DNA from: Pantoea sp. SOD02
GTDB taxonomy: Bacteria; Pseudomonadota; Gammaproteobacteria; Enterobacterales; Enterobacteriaceae
DNA length: 64,000 nucleotides
Reading direction: 5' to 3'
Assembly (NCBI RefSeq): GCF_024707505.1
Contig: NZ_CP102605.1
Span: 496,001 to 560,000, forward strand
Positions 17,603-25,980 of this stretch are shown piece after piece (within the stretch, counting starts at the first letter, position 1; each line of letters starts with the position of its first letter). A program made the position numbers and the translations under genes. The notes under the pieces were generated by a model that saw only the letters and a list, made by a program, of their open reading frames with translations, had not been told where the DNA came from and ran no database searches.

Positions 17603-17616
17603 TAGGAAATTACTTA
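17603..17616. promoter_or_regulatory. RcsAB-like box upstream of RR3
   Basis: TAGGAAATTACTTA differs from the motif at 9654-9667 by one base and matches the reverse RcsAB consensus at 11 of 14 positions. It lies 89 nt upstream of the RR3 start codon, suitable for control of the RR3-sensor 2 operon. Confidence 0.5.
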
Positions 17617-17773
17617 TGCTGAAGGTTTACAGACCACAACGATCTCCTTCATCTGAGTAAAGCCCCATTTATCGGCACTGTGGTAACAATATAACTTAGC
17701 AGGGAATTTTGCCCAAATGTAAGAAGATGCTGTGCGTTTCTGCAGGAAGTAGCGGTCTCGTAAGAAACGGAAT

Positions 17774-17807
17774 GGTCTGGGGCCAGAGAATTCCTCTGAG
17801 CCCAGGC
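17774..17807 (-). terminator. Hairpin after the fimbrial adhesin gene
   Basis: A long imperfect stem (on the leftward transcript, CTGGGCTCAGAG pairing with CTCTGGCCCCAG around GAATT) begins about 36 nt after the adhesin stop. No T-run follows, so it could be a Rho-assisted end or an RNA-stabilising stem rather than a classical terminator. Confidence 0.45.
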
Positions 17808-17842
17808 CATGAATGAAAATTCTGATGCGGCATGGCGGGAAA

Positions 17843-18934
17843 TTAATAGTAATTGATGGTGTAAGTCATGGTGGCATTCGCATGCCCCGGCGTTACTTTA
17901 GCATCGGTTTGAATATAGCGGGCAAACAACGGCAGGGTAACTATTCCGCTGCCGTTATTAGTGGTGGGATAACGCATTTCACTATTAAATTGCGCGGATG
18001 TCCCCGCTCCGGCACTGTTGGTTACTAGTTGGATGCCAACACCTGTGGCGACGTTAGCCTCATTTCTCAAACCAATGATGCCCCTGGTGGCGTCAATAAT
18101 CGACGTGTTGGGCTTGAGGGTTAATCCCAGCGTGTTCGCTTGCGGTGTTCCCGCCTTACCGCGATCGGTAATTGAATCAGAACCATAGTTTGATTGCCCG
18201 CTGTCCATCAGCCCGTAAAAACGCGGACAGTTGGTGAGCCGCAGGCTGGCATCAGTCCAACTGGTGGTTGTGCCGACGCTTTTAAATACCTGACTGGCGT
18301 TATAGCTTCCCAGCTGCACCACCGGATTTGGCGTGGTGCAGGTTTGTGAGACCACATTCAGCGTGCCAGTAAAGCTAACGGATGATAAACGCACGCTTGC
18401 GCCACTGTCTGGAATGAAATCCATCACGACAGTGGGTAAATCCTGCCCTCGAATGATTCCAGGAGCGATTGGACCGATTTTAATAAATGAGATATCAAAG
18501 GAGACTTCAGAGCGATAGGTATAATCAGTATTTACCGGGACGCTGTTGCCGTCTCTTCTATAAGGAAATGCATTCCCACTGTACCAGGCCACAACACCAA
18601 TCCCCGGAACACCGGTTTCATACACTTTTCCCGCCCAGGCGCCACTGTTCCATGCAGACAACGGTTTAGGGCTGAAGCCGTAACTCGAACGCGCCTCCCA
18701 AGACCAGGCGGTGGGATTGCTAGCGCAGTGGACAGTGGGACCGTATGAAGGTTTGAAAAACTGGCGAAACAAGGTGGTGCCAACCGGCACATCTTGCCCC
18801 ACGGTAATATTTCCGCCCTGAAGAGCCACCGTGGTCATAATGCCAGGCGCTGAAGCATCGGCGGCGCAGGTGACAGCCTGTACCGAAGTGAGCGGTGCCG
18901 CCAACAGCAGCACGCTAAATATCCATTTTTTCAT
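17843..18934 (-). CDS. Two-domain fimbrial tip adhesin
   Basis: A 363-aa secreted protein with a clear signal peptide (cleavage near residue 20, after VQA). The N-terminal ~190 residues look like a receptor-binding lectin domain. The C-terminal ~160 residues look like a pilin domain: a cysteine pair, PNPVVQLGSYNASQVF, and a final beta-strand ending in T-M-T-Y-T-I-N-Y-Y, the alternating hydrophobic/tyrosine pattern bound by chaperone and usher. Length and two-domain form match FimH-like adhesins. It is the last gene of the fimbrial operon, 16 nt after the usher. The receptor cannot be predicted. Confidence 0.85.
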   Translation of the reverse strand: MKKWIFSVLLLAAPLTSVQAVTCAADASAPGIMTTVALQGGNITVGQDVPVGTTLFRQFFKPSYGPTVHCASNPTAWSWEARSSYGFSPKPLSAWNSGAWAGKVYETGVPGIGVVAWYSGNAFPYRRDGNSVPVNTDYTYRSEVSFDISFIKIGPIAPGIIRGQDLPTVVMDFIPDSGASVRLSSVSFTGTLNVVSQTCTTPNPVVQLGSYNASQVFKSVGTTTSWTDASLRLTNCPRFYGLMDSGQSNYGSDSITDRGKAGTPQANTLGLTLKPNTSIIDATRGIIGLRNEANVATGVGIQLVTNSAGAGTSAQFNSEMRYPTTNNGSGIVTLPLFARYIQTDAKVTPGHANATMTYTINYY

Positions 18935-18950
18935 ACATTATTCCCTGTTA

Positions 18951-21494
18951 TTAACGGCCGCATACCGCATTGAATGACTGCAATCCCGGCGGGCTACTTT
19001 TTGCCTCAGGTACACGCTGGTAAAGCAACAAGCAGGATTGCTGCGCTTCACTGCCCCAGCGCACCGTTAATGCGCCCTGCTCCTGTTCCACCAAAGCATA
19101 TGCCTGTCCAGCCTGGCCCACAGAACCCACCACATTGCCTTTGCTATCCAACACATCGGCACCAAACGGCAGCGGTTTGCCTTGCCAATTTGCGGTGATC
19201 AGAATCGGCAAACCGCGATGTGCCTTAAATTTCACCTTCACCACCGCACCTGAATAAGGTGCGATGCGCGATGAGGTATTCTCAAGCTCAACGCCCGCTG
19301 ACGTACCTTTTGGATCCAGTACGATCTCATTCATCTGATAAGGATTGAGATACGGCACCAGCGCATAGCCGCTGTTATCGACATACACGCCTGGATAGGA
19401 CGACACGCTCGCGCCCTGCGCACCTTTGGCTTCCACCAATGCATAAGTGTCGCCGGTATATGGGCTTAAAGATACGCCGCCGCTGTGTGCCACGATTGTA
19501 CCGTTTAGCCCAGCAGAAGCACTCTGATAGCCCTTACCGCTGCTGACCGAACCACTTAGATTGGTTGTCCTGGCACGATATTGTCCGTTCAACGCGCCGC
19601 TACTGCCCTCATTTGGTGAGGCATGACGCACCGTCGCGCCATAGCTGAACTGGCTATCATCGCCTGCGGTGCCTGAAAGCGAAGCCTGTTGTCCCCAACG
19701 TCCACCGTTATCATGCGAGAGTTCGGTACGCAGCAGTGGCGTATGGCGCTGATTATCGCTACCCAATGGCATGCTGAAGCTCAGCAAGTAACTGTTTTGC
19801 GAACTGCCGTAGCTGCTGTAGCTACGGTTGACGGAAATGCCCCATGAGACGGAACCTGTGCGATTGTTATAGCCAAGCTGGAACTGTTTTTCGTTGCCTT
19901 CACGATTCCAGTAATCCTGCAGAGATCCGCTGAGGTAGAAGTTACCCCACACATCCGGCAGCGCTTGTCCGGCGGTAACCGAGAAGCGATTTTTGGCGCG
20001 ATATACCGAATCCAGCCCGGCGCCACGCTGCAACGCATCACGGCTTTGCATCGTCGTCATAAAATCCATAAAGCCGGACGTTGAGAAGCGATAAGCGGCG
20101 ATTGACAGATTACTGCCGCTTTCTGGCACCGCTTTGCTGTAGCTAACGCGGTAACTTTGTCCGGTCATGCTGGCATCTTGCTGCTTATCGGCACTGCGCA
20201 GATGGGTACGCGCCTGAGTAATATCGAAGGCGAAGGCGCCCAACGGTGTACCCAACGCCGTTCCGCCTTGCAGCGCGTAATAATCCTGGCTAGCCTGCAA
20301 ACCCGCGTATCCGGTGACATCGTTGGTTAAGCCATATTGCCAGGTGCCCTGATAGAGCGCGACGTCATCACGGATGTAGTCGGCACGCAATTTACCCGCC
20401 GTCACGTCATAGCGGGATGTGCCTGGACGCAGCAATTGCGCCACCGCTGCGTAAGGCACGCGGAAACTGCTTTTGCTGCCATCCGCTTCATTCACCGTTA
20501 CGTCGAGATCGCCGCCATAACCGGTAGGATAAAGATCGTTAATCAGGAACTCGCCCGGAGAAACGGTGGTTTCATAAATCACCTGACCTTGCTGGCTCAC
20601 CGTCACGCGGGCGTTGGTGCGCGCGATGCCGCGAATCTCCGGCGCATAACCGCGCTGAGATTCCGGCAACATCCGCTCGTCACTGGCCAGCTGCACGCCA
20701 CTAAACGGCAACGTATCGAAGATAATCCCGCTGGTATTTGATTGTCCGACCACCACGCGGCCACGCAGCGGCACCACATCGTGCTGTACAAAGGTATTAA
20801 GCGACTGATAGCCGCTGCCGCCTTGTTGCTGCCAGTTGTAGTTGCCGTTATGACGCAGATACCAGCCGCCGATGTTCAAACCCGCATTAATCCCGCCAAA
20901 GAAGGATTTATACACTTGTCCCGCCGAGCGGCTGGTGTAGGCATTGGTGGAGTATCCCAGCATCAGCGCCGGAATCCCCGCATCCCACAATGCCGGATCA
21001 ACATAATCGCGCGGCACGCTGGTCAGGTAGATTTGCGGAATGGAGATGTCGAGGCGCAGCTGGTTGCTGTCGTAGCTCACGCTGGCGTCCGGCAGTACAG
21101 AAGTTAAATCGCTGCAATCCGTTTCATTCGTGAGCAAACCCGCAGCTGAAGCTGGCAGCGCCGAGGCGTTAAACGGGATCTTTTTCAGCAACGGCGAAGG
21201 TATGCAGGCGCGCACCTGCTTATCCGCCATCTCGCGGAAGTTGATGTCCTGATTGGCAATCAAGTGCTCGTTGACGTACACCAGCGTGCGATAGGTTCCC
21301 GGCATTGCCGATGCGCCCTGATTAAAGCGCGCCAGATCGATGGCAGCGCCTTTGCTGACCTGCAAAAAACTGGCGTCGAATTCCGCCTCTTCAGCAGCAA
21401 ATACCTGCTCTGCGCCACTTAATAACGCAGCAAACACAGCGCTGGCCAACAAGGTGTAGCGCAGCGGCAGAGTAGATTCTCTGGTAAAAGTCAT
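18951..21494 (-). CDS. Fimbrial outer-membrane usher protein
   Basis: An 847-aa usher of the FimD/PapC family, which forms the outer-membrane pore through which chaperone-bound subunits are assembled. Visible features are a signal peptide (to about residue 34), the N-terminal chaperone-docking domain (F-D-A-S-F-L, FNQGASAMPGTY, VDVYVNE-like text), the 24-strand beta-barrel with the plug-region motif RGIARTNARVTV and FLINDLYP, and two C-terminal domains ending in CLLLYQRVP. Length is normal (about 830-870). ATG 21494 has a GGAAGG ribosome site that sits in a small hairpin (21498-21513), so translation may be structure-controlled; the upstream in-frame ATG at 21512 lies inside that hairpin region. 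Confidence 0.95.
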   Translation of the reverse strand: MTFTRESTLPLRYTLLASAVFAALLSGAEQVFAAEEAEFDASFLQVSKGAAIDLARFNQGASAMPGTYRTLVYVNEHLIANQDINFREMADKQVRACIPSPLLKKIPFNASALPASAAGLLTNETDCSDLTSVLPDASVSYDSNQLRLDISIPQIYLTSVPRDYVDPALWDAGIPALMLGYSTNAYTSRSAGQVYKSFFGGINAGLNIGGWYLRHNGNYNWQQQGGSGYQSLNTFVQHDVVPLRGRVVVGQSNTSGIIFDTLPFSGVQLASDERMLPESQRGYAPEIRGIARTNARVTVSQQGQVIYETTVSPGEFLINDLYPTGYGGDLDVTVNEADGSKSSFRVPYAAVAQLLRPGTSRYDVTAGKLRADYIRDDVALYQGTWQYGLTNDVTGYAGLQASQDYYALQGGTALGTPLGAFAFDITQARTHLRSADKQQDASMTGQSYRVSYSKAVPESGSNLSIAAYRFSTSGFMDFMTTMQSRDALQRGAGLDSVYRAKNRFSVTAGQALPDVWGNFYLSGSLQDYWNREGNEKQFQLGYNNRTGSVSWGISVNRSYSSYGSSQNSYLLSFSMPLGSDNQRHTPLLRTELSHDNGGRWGQQASLSGTAGDDSQFSYGATVRHASPNEGSSGALNGQYRARTTNLSGSVSSGKGYQSASAGLNGTIVAHSGGVSLSPYTGDTYALVEAKGAQGASVSSYPGVYVDNSGYALVPYLNPYQMNEIVLDPKGTSAGVELENTSSRIAPYSGAVVKVKFKAHRGLPILITANWQGKPLPFGADVLDSKGNVVGSVGQAGQAYALVEQEQGALTVRWGSEAQQSCLLLYQRVPEAKSSPPGLQSFNAVCGR

Positions 21495-21497
21495 AAG

Positions 21498-21513
21498 CGT
21501 GCCTTCCGGCACG
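21498..21513 (-). promoter_or_regulatory. Hairpin enclosing the usher ribosome binding site
   Basis: On the leftward transcript CGUGCC-GGAA-GGCACG forms a perfect 6-bp stem closed by a GGAA tetraloop, a GNRA-type loop. The Shine-Dalgarno sequence GGAAGG is formed by the loop plus the first bases of the 3' arm, 4 nt before the usher ATG side of the stem. It could limit usher synthesis relative to pilin and chaperone. Confidence 0.5.
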
Positions 21514-21556
21514 TCTTGGCATGCCGGCTATAGGAGATTGAAATTCAAGAGAGAAA

Positions 21557-22261
21557 TTATTTGATTGCAGCGGTAAAAGGCTGAACGGCACCGAAATCGT
21601 TAACGTATTCACCGCTGACGTTGGCACCCGCACCCGCGTTGATCTTCAACGTGAGCGAGGAGAGCGGCGGCACCATTTCACCGTCAATGGTGTGTCCATT
21701 TACCTTCACCGTCACCAGCGAGACATTGTAAGGCGTTGGATTGCTGGCCTTTAGCTGACCGTGACTTACAGACCAACTCAACGATTTCACCGCTTCATTG
21801 GCATCACCTTTCAGGCCAGCCGGACGGTAGAACAGTTTGATACGCGTGCGGAAAGCCATCTGTAACGTGTTGAGTTCTGTTTTGTCTTTGGTTTTCGCCG
21901 GAATCTCCAGCACGTTCAGCCATGACACCGATTCACGATCGTGGGCAAACACGCCTGGATTGGTCAGCGACAGGCGTAATGTCTGCCCTTTTCCGGCATC
22001 AACACGGTTCACCGGTGGCGTGATGATGTAAGGCGTTTGAATGTTCTCTGGCGTCGCATTGGCATCCCCGTTATCAACCCAGCTTTGGATCAAAACCGGC
22101 GACGCACCCACGTTCTTCATTTGCACGGAGACTTCTTTGTCATCCTGATGATAAATAACGCGCGTACCCGTAATAACGATGCTGGCCAAAGTCTGGCCGC
22201 TGATGAAGGTGGCGCAAAGCAAAGCGAATATAGGCAGGGTTTTGCTAATGGAGATGTTCAT
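21557..22261 (-). CDS. Periplasmic fimbrial chaperone
   Basis: A 234-aa PapD/FimC-type chaperone with a signal peptide (about residues 1-26). It has two immunoglobulin-like domains. The family signature is visible: T-R-V-I-Y near the mature N-terminus, with the conserved subunit-anchoring arginine, the V-N-x-V-x-A-G-K-G-Q-T-L-R edge strand, L-N-V-L-E-I-P-A-K, and RTRIKLFYRP. It holds pilin subunits by donor-strand complementation and hands them to the usher encoded about 60 nt downstream. The pilin gene is 48 nt upstream. Confidence 0.95.
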   Translation of the reverse strand: MNISISKTLPIFALLCATFISGQTLASIVITGTRVIYHQDDKEVSVQMKNVGASPVLIQSWVDNGDANATPENIQTPYIITPPVNRVDAGKGQTLRLSLTNPGVFAHDRESVSWLNVLEIPAKTKDKTELNTLQMAFRTRIKLFYRPAGLKGDANEAVKSLSWSVSHGQLKASNPTPYNVSLVTVKVNGHTIDGEMVPPLSSLTLKINAGAGANVSGEYVNDFGAVQPFTAAIK

Positions 22262-22309
22262 GCGGGAATCCTGAGAAAGAAAGGTGGGATTGCTCCCACC
22301 TGACGGTGA

Positions 22310-22861
22310 TTACTTGTACATAATCGAGTAAACGACGCTGCTTTTTACCAGCCCTGCGGTGGTAGCACCTTCAGCGTAATACTGCACCGCGTAAGGCAGA
22401 GTTGCGCTACCAGTCGCGACGCTGGCGTAGGTGTTTTTGGTGATCTGGTTTTGGTTGCCTGCCTGAATCACGCTTGAGTTAGCACCATCCAGCAGCTGCA
22501 AGCTGACGTTGGTTGCGCCACCGGTGGTGGTGTTCTTCAGACGGCCATTGACGGTGTCAACCGTTGCGCCCGCTTCGAAGAATGCCGCAGCGGTTTTCAG
22601 CGTGCCCGTACAGTTGGTCAGCGCCATGTTGAAGCCGGTACGACCCGCAACCTGAGCTGCGGTTTTCAGCTGGTTAGTTGACACTGTTGGCAGCACGACA
22701 GTGGCGTCTGCCGCCTGGCCATCAACGATAACGTCACAGGTGCTGGCGGTCAGTTCACCGTTGAAGGTGATGGTGCCGGTGGAAGCAGCCTGAGACGACG
22801 CGCTCATGACCAGCAGAGTCAAAGCGGAAGCAGCGAAGAGTGATTGAGTAATTTTGCTCAC
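22310..22861 (-). CDS. Major fimbrial subunit (type 1-like pilin)
   Basis: A 183-aa secreted pilin with a signal peptide (cleavage near residue 25, SQA-A). Typical features: T-G-T-I-T-F-N-G-E-L-T-A-S-T-C-D-V (donor strand and first Cys), second Cys in ALTNCTGT, and a C-terminal beta-strand ending near S-V-V-Y-S-I-M-Y. It polymerises into the fimbrial shaft. Translation starts at a GTG (22861) with AGGGA about 9 nt upstream. It is the first structural gene of the operon, preceded by about 260 nt that should hold its promoter. Confidence 0.93.
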   Translation of the reverse strand: MSKITQSLFAASALTLLVMSASSQAASTGTITFNGELTASTCDVIVDGQAADATVVLPTVSTNQLKTAAQVAGRTGFNMALTNCTGTLKTAAAFFEAGATVDTVNGRLKNTTTGGATNVSLQLLDGANSSVIQAGNQNQITKNTYASVATGSATLPYAVQYYAEGATTAGLVKSSVVYSIMYK

Positions 22862-23092
22862 GAGAAAAAATCCCTGTTTATCGTTTTTACATGGAGGCTA
22901 ATTGCTCCGGTCCTCAGACTGAGCTTCCTCAATAAGACCTGGTGCTGCTTAAGGGAAGTCGTCTGTCTGATGAAGCAAAGTTTACGGTTAGCAGGGAATG
23001 TCAGATATCGGAGCGGAGGCCTACATTTGTCAAACAAGGCTGCAAATTATGTAGGCGCTTATGTCAGGTTTTGTAGTCTTATGTAAGCTGTC

Positions 23093-23118
23093 GGATCGCC
23101 ATTTATGGCGACCGATTC
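23093..23118. repeat. Dispersed palindromic repeat, single unit
   Basis: GGATCGCCATTTATGGCGACC followed by GATTC, a member of the GGTCGCCAT-NN-ATGGCGACC family with its GATTC flank. It lies just past the end of the HPt gene and upstream of the pilin gene. Confidence 0.8.
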
Positions 23119-23122
23119 ACGA

Positions 23123-23527
23123 TTACGGACGCGCGTGCAGAAAACAACCGATGCTGGCATTGAACTCTTCAACCGCATCACGTACTTCGGACCACAGGTT
23201 GGCTAATAGGGACAATTCAGGGGGAGACGACAGGCAGGCCGTTTCTAACTGGCGACAGGCATTTTCGGCACGATGTGCGCCAGTAATCTGCGCGGCACCG
23301 GAAATACGGTGCACGCTTTTGGCTAATTCACCCCAATCCGCGCGGGCATAAAGCGCTGCAGCTTCGTTTAAATCCGTAGAATTACTTTTCAGCGTCATGG
23401 CAAGCATGGCGCACAGCAGGGATTCATCGTGACCGGTTAACGAGCGCAGACGTTCCAGGCTGAGTAGTGAATCTAAGGATTTTGCAGATTTAGCCAAGAG
23501 AGCCTCTTTCTGTGCAACACAGCACAC
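23123..23527 (-). CDS. Free-standing HPt phosphotransfer protein
   Basis: A 134-aa protein consisting of one histidine phosphotransfer domain. The phosphoacceptor is His73 in S-V-H-R-I-S-G-A-A, nearly the same wording as the HPt of sensor 2 (L-V-H-R-I-A-G-S). Surrounding helices and spacing match Hpt domains. No catalytic or DNA-binding part is present. It overlaps RR4 by one base (start GTG 23527); a TTG at codon 11, with AGAGG upstream, is an alternative start. Since sensor 1 has a receiver but no HPt, this protein could supply the missing step; this is inference. Confidence 0.85.
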   Translation of the reverse strand: MCCVAQKEALLAKSAKSLDSLLSLERLRSLTGHDESLLCAMLAMTLKSNSTDLNEAAALYARADWGELAKSVHRISGAAQITGAHRAENACRQLETACLSSPPELSLLANLWSEVRDAVEEFNASIGCFLHARP

Positions 23528-24153
23528 TAATCGAGATGATGACGGCGCGCAAAATCGATTAATTCGAGTGTAGAACTCAGCGCCAGTTTGGTCAGGATGC
23601 GGGTTTTGTAAGTACTGACGGTTTTATTGCTGATATGCATGATCTCAGAGATATCGATCACTTTCATACCGCGCGCCAGATGCTGCAGAACCTGAAACTC
23701 GCGGCTCGAAAGATTTTTAATCGCATCGACTTCCGCTTCGGGCATTTTATTGGTGCCCTTATTATCGCGGCGCTTTAGCGGGAAGTAGCCGTAACCGCGC
23801 ATCACGGCGCGCACCGCATCACCTAACTCTTCCAGATTATTACGCTTACCGACAAATCCATCGGCGCCGGTGCTCATACAACGGCTCAAATAGTGGTCAT
23901 CATCGCGAGCGGTTAATACCAGAATGCCACCGCGATATTCCGCTGCGCGTAACTTCACGATCAGCTCAATGCCGCTCAGTCCAGGAATATCGAGGTCAAG
24001 CACGATGAGATCAGGATGGTGTTCGTTGATCATTTTCAACGCCTGATGGCCCTCATCGGCTTCAGCCACCACGGTATGCCCATCTTTTTCCAGCAAAATA
24101 CGTACGGCAAGACGTGCGACTGGATGATCATCAATTATCAAAATACTCGCCAT
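23527..24153 (-). CDS. EvgA/BvgA-like response regulator, RR4
   Basis: A 208-aa regulator very similar in layout to RR3: receiver at residues 2-120 with I-D-D-H-P, phosphoacceptor Asp53 (LIVLDLDIPG) and lysine in GFVGKRN, and a LuxR HTH at about 145-203 (LSSREFQVLQHLARGMKVIDIS, ISNKTVSTYKTRIL). ATG 24153 has an AGGAGAGG site; the frame continues to 24291 through non-coding sequence. It is translationally coupled to the HPt gene, and the pair sits directly upstream of the fimbrial operon, so it is the most likely direct regulator of the pilin promoter. Confidence 0.9.
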   Translation of the reverse strand: MASILIIDDHPVARLAVRILLEKDGHTVVAEADEGHQALKMINEHHPDLIVLDLDIPGLSGIELIVKLRAAEYRGGILVLTARDDDHYLSRCMSTGADGFVGKRNNLEELGDAVRAVMRGYGYFPLKRRDNKGTNKMPEAEVDAIKNLSSREFQVLQHLARGMKVIDISEIMHISNKTVSTYKTRILTKLALSSTLELIDFARRHHLD

Positions 24154-24328
24154 CTTCACCTCTCCTAAGACGACAGTCATTGTCCCATGTAGTTTAAAAT
24201 AACTTACCAATAAAACAATCAGATAAGCGGTGCGATATTCCAGATTCCGAGGAAATGTCCTACAAATCTGACGAAATGGATGACGAGTCAAACTTGTAAA
24301 AGTAAAACGATCGGTTTACTTTTTAAGT

Positions 24329-24871
24329 ATGAAAAAGAAACTGGATATCATTAATGCCGCTGAGCGGCTGTTCTATCTCAACGGCTTTCATGCCATCAGC
24401 ACCGATCGCATTTGCAGCGAGGCGAACGTCTCGACGCGCACGCTGTATCGCCATTTTCCCTCGCGTGAAGCGCTAACGGCTGCGGTGCTGGAGACGCGTC
24501 AGGATCGTTTCTTTGCCGCATTACCGCCGCCGGAACATGCGCAAGCGGTCAGCCAGATGTTTGATGCGATGGCCGACTGGATGCAGCAATACGGCAATAA
24601 CGGATGCTTATTTCTTAAAGCGTGGGGCGAATATGCTGGAGAAGATTCCGCTTTAGCCGAACAGGCGCTGGCTTACCGTCACAAGATGCGGGATTACATT
24701 GCGCGCGCCATTAAGCAGGTGATCGGCAAGCAGCATCTTGCGTTAGCGGATGCGGTGTGGCTGCTGTTCGAAGGTGTTCTCACTTCAGCGCTGATCATTG
24801 GTGCGTCGCAGGCGTGCGAAACCGGTAAAAACGCAGCTCTGCAGCTTATCGCACTCAGTGAAAAGTCATGA
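24329..24871 (+). CDS. TetR/AcrR-family transcriptional regulator
   Basis: A 180-aa repressor. The N-terminal HTH (residues about 5-50) has the typical pattern ISTDRICSEANVSTRTLYRHFPSR; the rest is a helical ligand-binding domain. It overlaps the next gene by 4 nt (ATGA), so the two form an operon, and the repressor probably controls the transporter in response to one of its substrates. No palindromic operator could be picked with confidence in the upstream 170 nt. Confidence 0.88.
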   Translation: MKKKLDIINAAERLFYLNGFHAISTDRICSEANVSTRTLYRHFPSREALTAAVLETRQDRFFAALPPPEHAQAVSQMFDAMADWMQQYGNNGCLFLKAWGEYAGEDSALAEQALAYRHKMRDYIARAIKQVIGKQHLALADAVWLLFEGVLTSALIIGASQACETGKNAALQLIALSEKS

Positions 24872-25980
24872 AGGGCACGACGCTCGGCATCACCGGATTT
24901 TCTCTTATCGCCGTCACTTACGGCATGGCGCGTTTCGCCTGGGGCCTGATGATGCCCGAAGTGATGCACGACATCCCGTTCACGCCGCGCGTTTCCGGCG
25001 TGCTGTCAGCCTGCAGCTTTGCCGCTTACTGCGTGGCGGTGCTGATCGCGCCGATGATGACCGCCCGCGCGGGCCCGCGTTTTCCTGCTGCCGTTGCCGC
25101 GCTTTGTGCCGCATTGGGTTTGCTGATTATCTCGATCGCGGTTTCAGCGTGGATGCTGGGCGTGGGATTGTTTATCGCCGGCATGAGCGCCGGTCTCGCC
25201 TCGCCTGCATTAGCGAGCGCCGTCAGCCAGCGCATTGAGGCTGAACAGCAGCCGCAGATGAATACCGTGATTAATGCCGGGACCAGCATGGGGATTATGC
25301 TGTCTGTGCCAATTTTGTACTGGCTGCCCGGCGGCTGGCGCGTCGCCTGTGGCGTTTTCGCCGCACTGGCGTTGATCTGTCTGATGCCGATTTGGCGCCA
25401 GCTGCCCCATCAAAGTGAAAACAGCGGACATGAATCCTGGTTAAACCATATGCGACAGCGTTCTCTGCAGAAACTCATTATCATTGCGTTAATTAGCGGC
25501 ATCGCCAGCGCGGCATGGTGGAGCTTCGGTCCGGATTTGCTGCATCACATTGACGTCAGCGATCGCATAGTGAGCCTGCTGTGGCTCATGGGTGGCGCAG
25601 CAGGCATTATCGGTGCCTTCACTGGCCCGATGGCGAAATGGATAGGGATGAAGTGGGTTTATTGGCTGTCGCAGTGCTGCCTCGCCGTTCCCTTACTGCT
25701 TCTGGCGATCAGCCATCACTATTCAATCTGGCTATTTCCCGCCGTGGCACTGGGTGGCGCTGCATACGTTACGCTCTCGGGCGTGTTGCTGGTGTGGGGA
25801 GCAGCAGCAACGGAAAATGCCCCCGCCATCGGCGTAGGCATTCTGTTCTTCATGTTGGCTACGGGTCAGGTCATTGGATCGCTGCTGTTCGGACAACTCT
25901 ATGCGCAGGCTAGCGCGTCGACCGCATTAATGCTGTTTGCCGCGCTACCCTTGCTGATGATGTTGATTATTCGTCGTTAA
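24868..25980 (+). CDS. MFS transporter, YbfB/YjiJ type
   Basis: A 370-aa inner-membrane protein with about 11-12 hydrophobic helices and no signal peptide. The start (TLGITGFSLIAVTYGMARFAWGLMMPEV) is characteristic of the YbfB/YjiJ group of the major facilitator superfamily. The substrate is unknown; coupling to a TetR regulator suggests efflux of a small toxic compound. The ORF ends with 14 nt overlapping the end of the convergent small gene on the other strand. Confidence 0.85.
   Translation: MKGTTLGITGFSLIAVTYGMARFAWGLMMPEVMHDIPFTPRVSGVLSACSFAAYCVAVLIAPMMTARAGPRFPAAVAALCAALGLLIISIAVSAWMLGVGLFIAGMSAGLASPALASAVSQRIEAEQQPQMNTVINAGTSMGIMLSVPILYWLPGGWRVACGVFAALALICLMPIWRQLPHQSENSGHESWLNHMRQRSLQKLIIIALISGIASAAWWSFGPDLLHHIDVSDRIVSLLWLMGGAAGIIGAFTGPMAKWIGMKWVYWLSQCCLAVPLLLLAISHHYSIWLFPAVALGGAAYVTLSGVLLVWGAAATENAPAIGVGILFFMLATGQVIGSLLFGQLYAQASASTALMLFAALPLLMMLIIRR

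Larger units (their letters stand above)
17515..17842. other. Intergenic region between RR3 and the fimbrial operon end
   Basis: No gene was found in these 328 nt. They hold the presumed promoter of the RR3-sensor 2 operon, the RcsAB-like box at 17603-17616, and a hairpin just past the adhesin gene at 17774-17807. Confidence 0.6.

Noticed and set aside
24249..24262. Third RcsAB-like box upstream of RR4 (GAGGAAATGTCCTA)
   Set aside because: Only 9 of 14 positions match in either orientation, so it was not listed as a feature, though it is mentioned with the two better copies.
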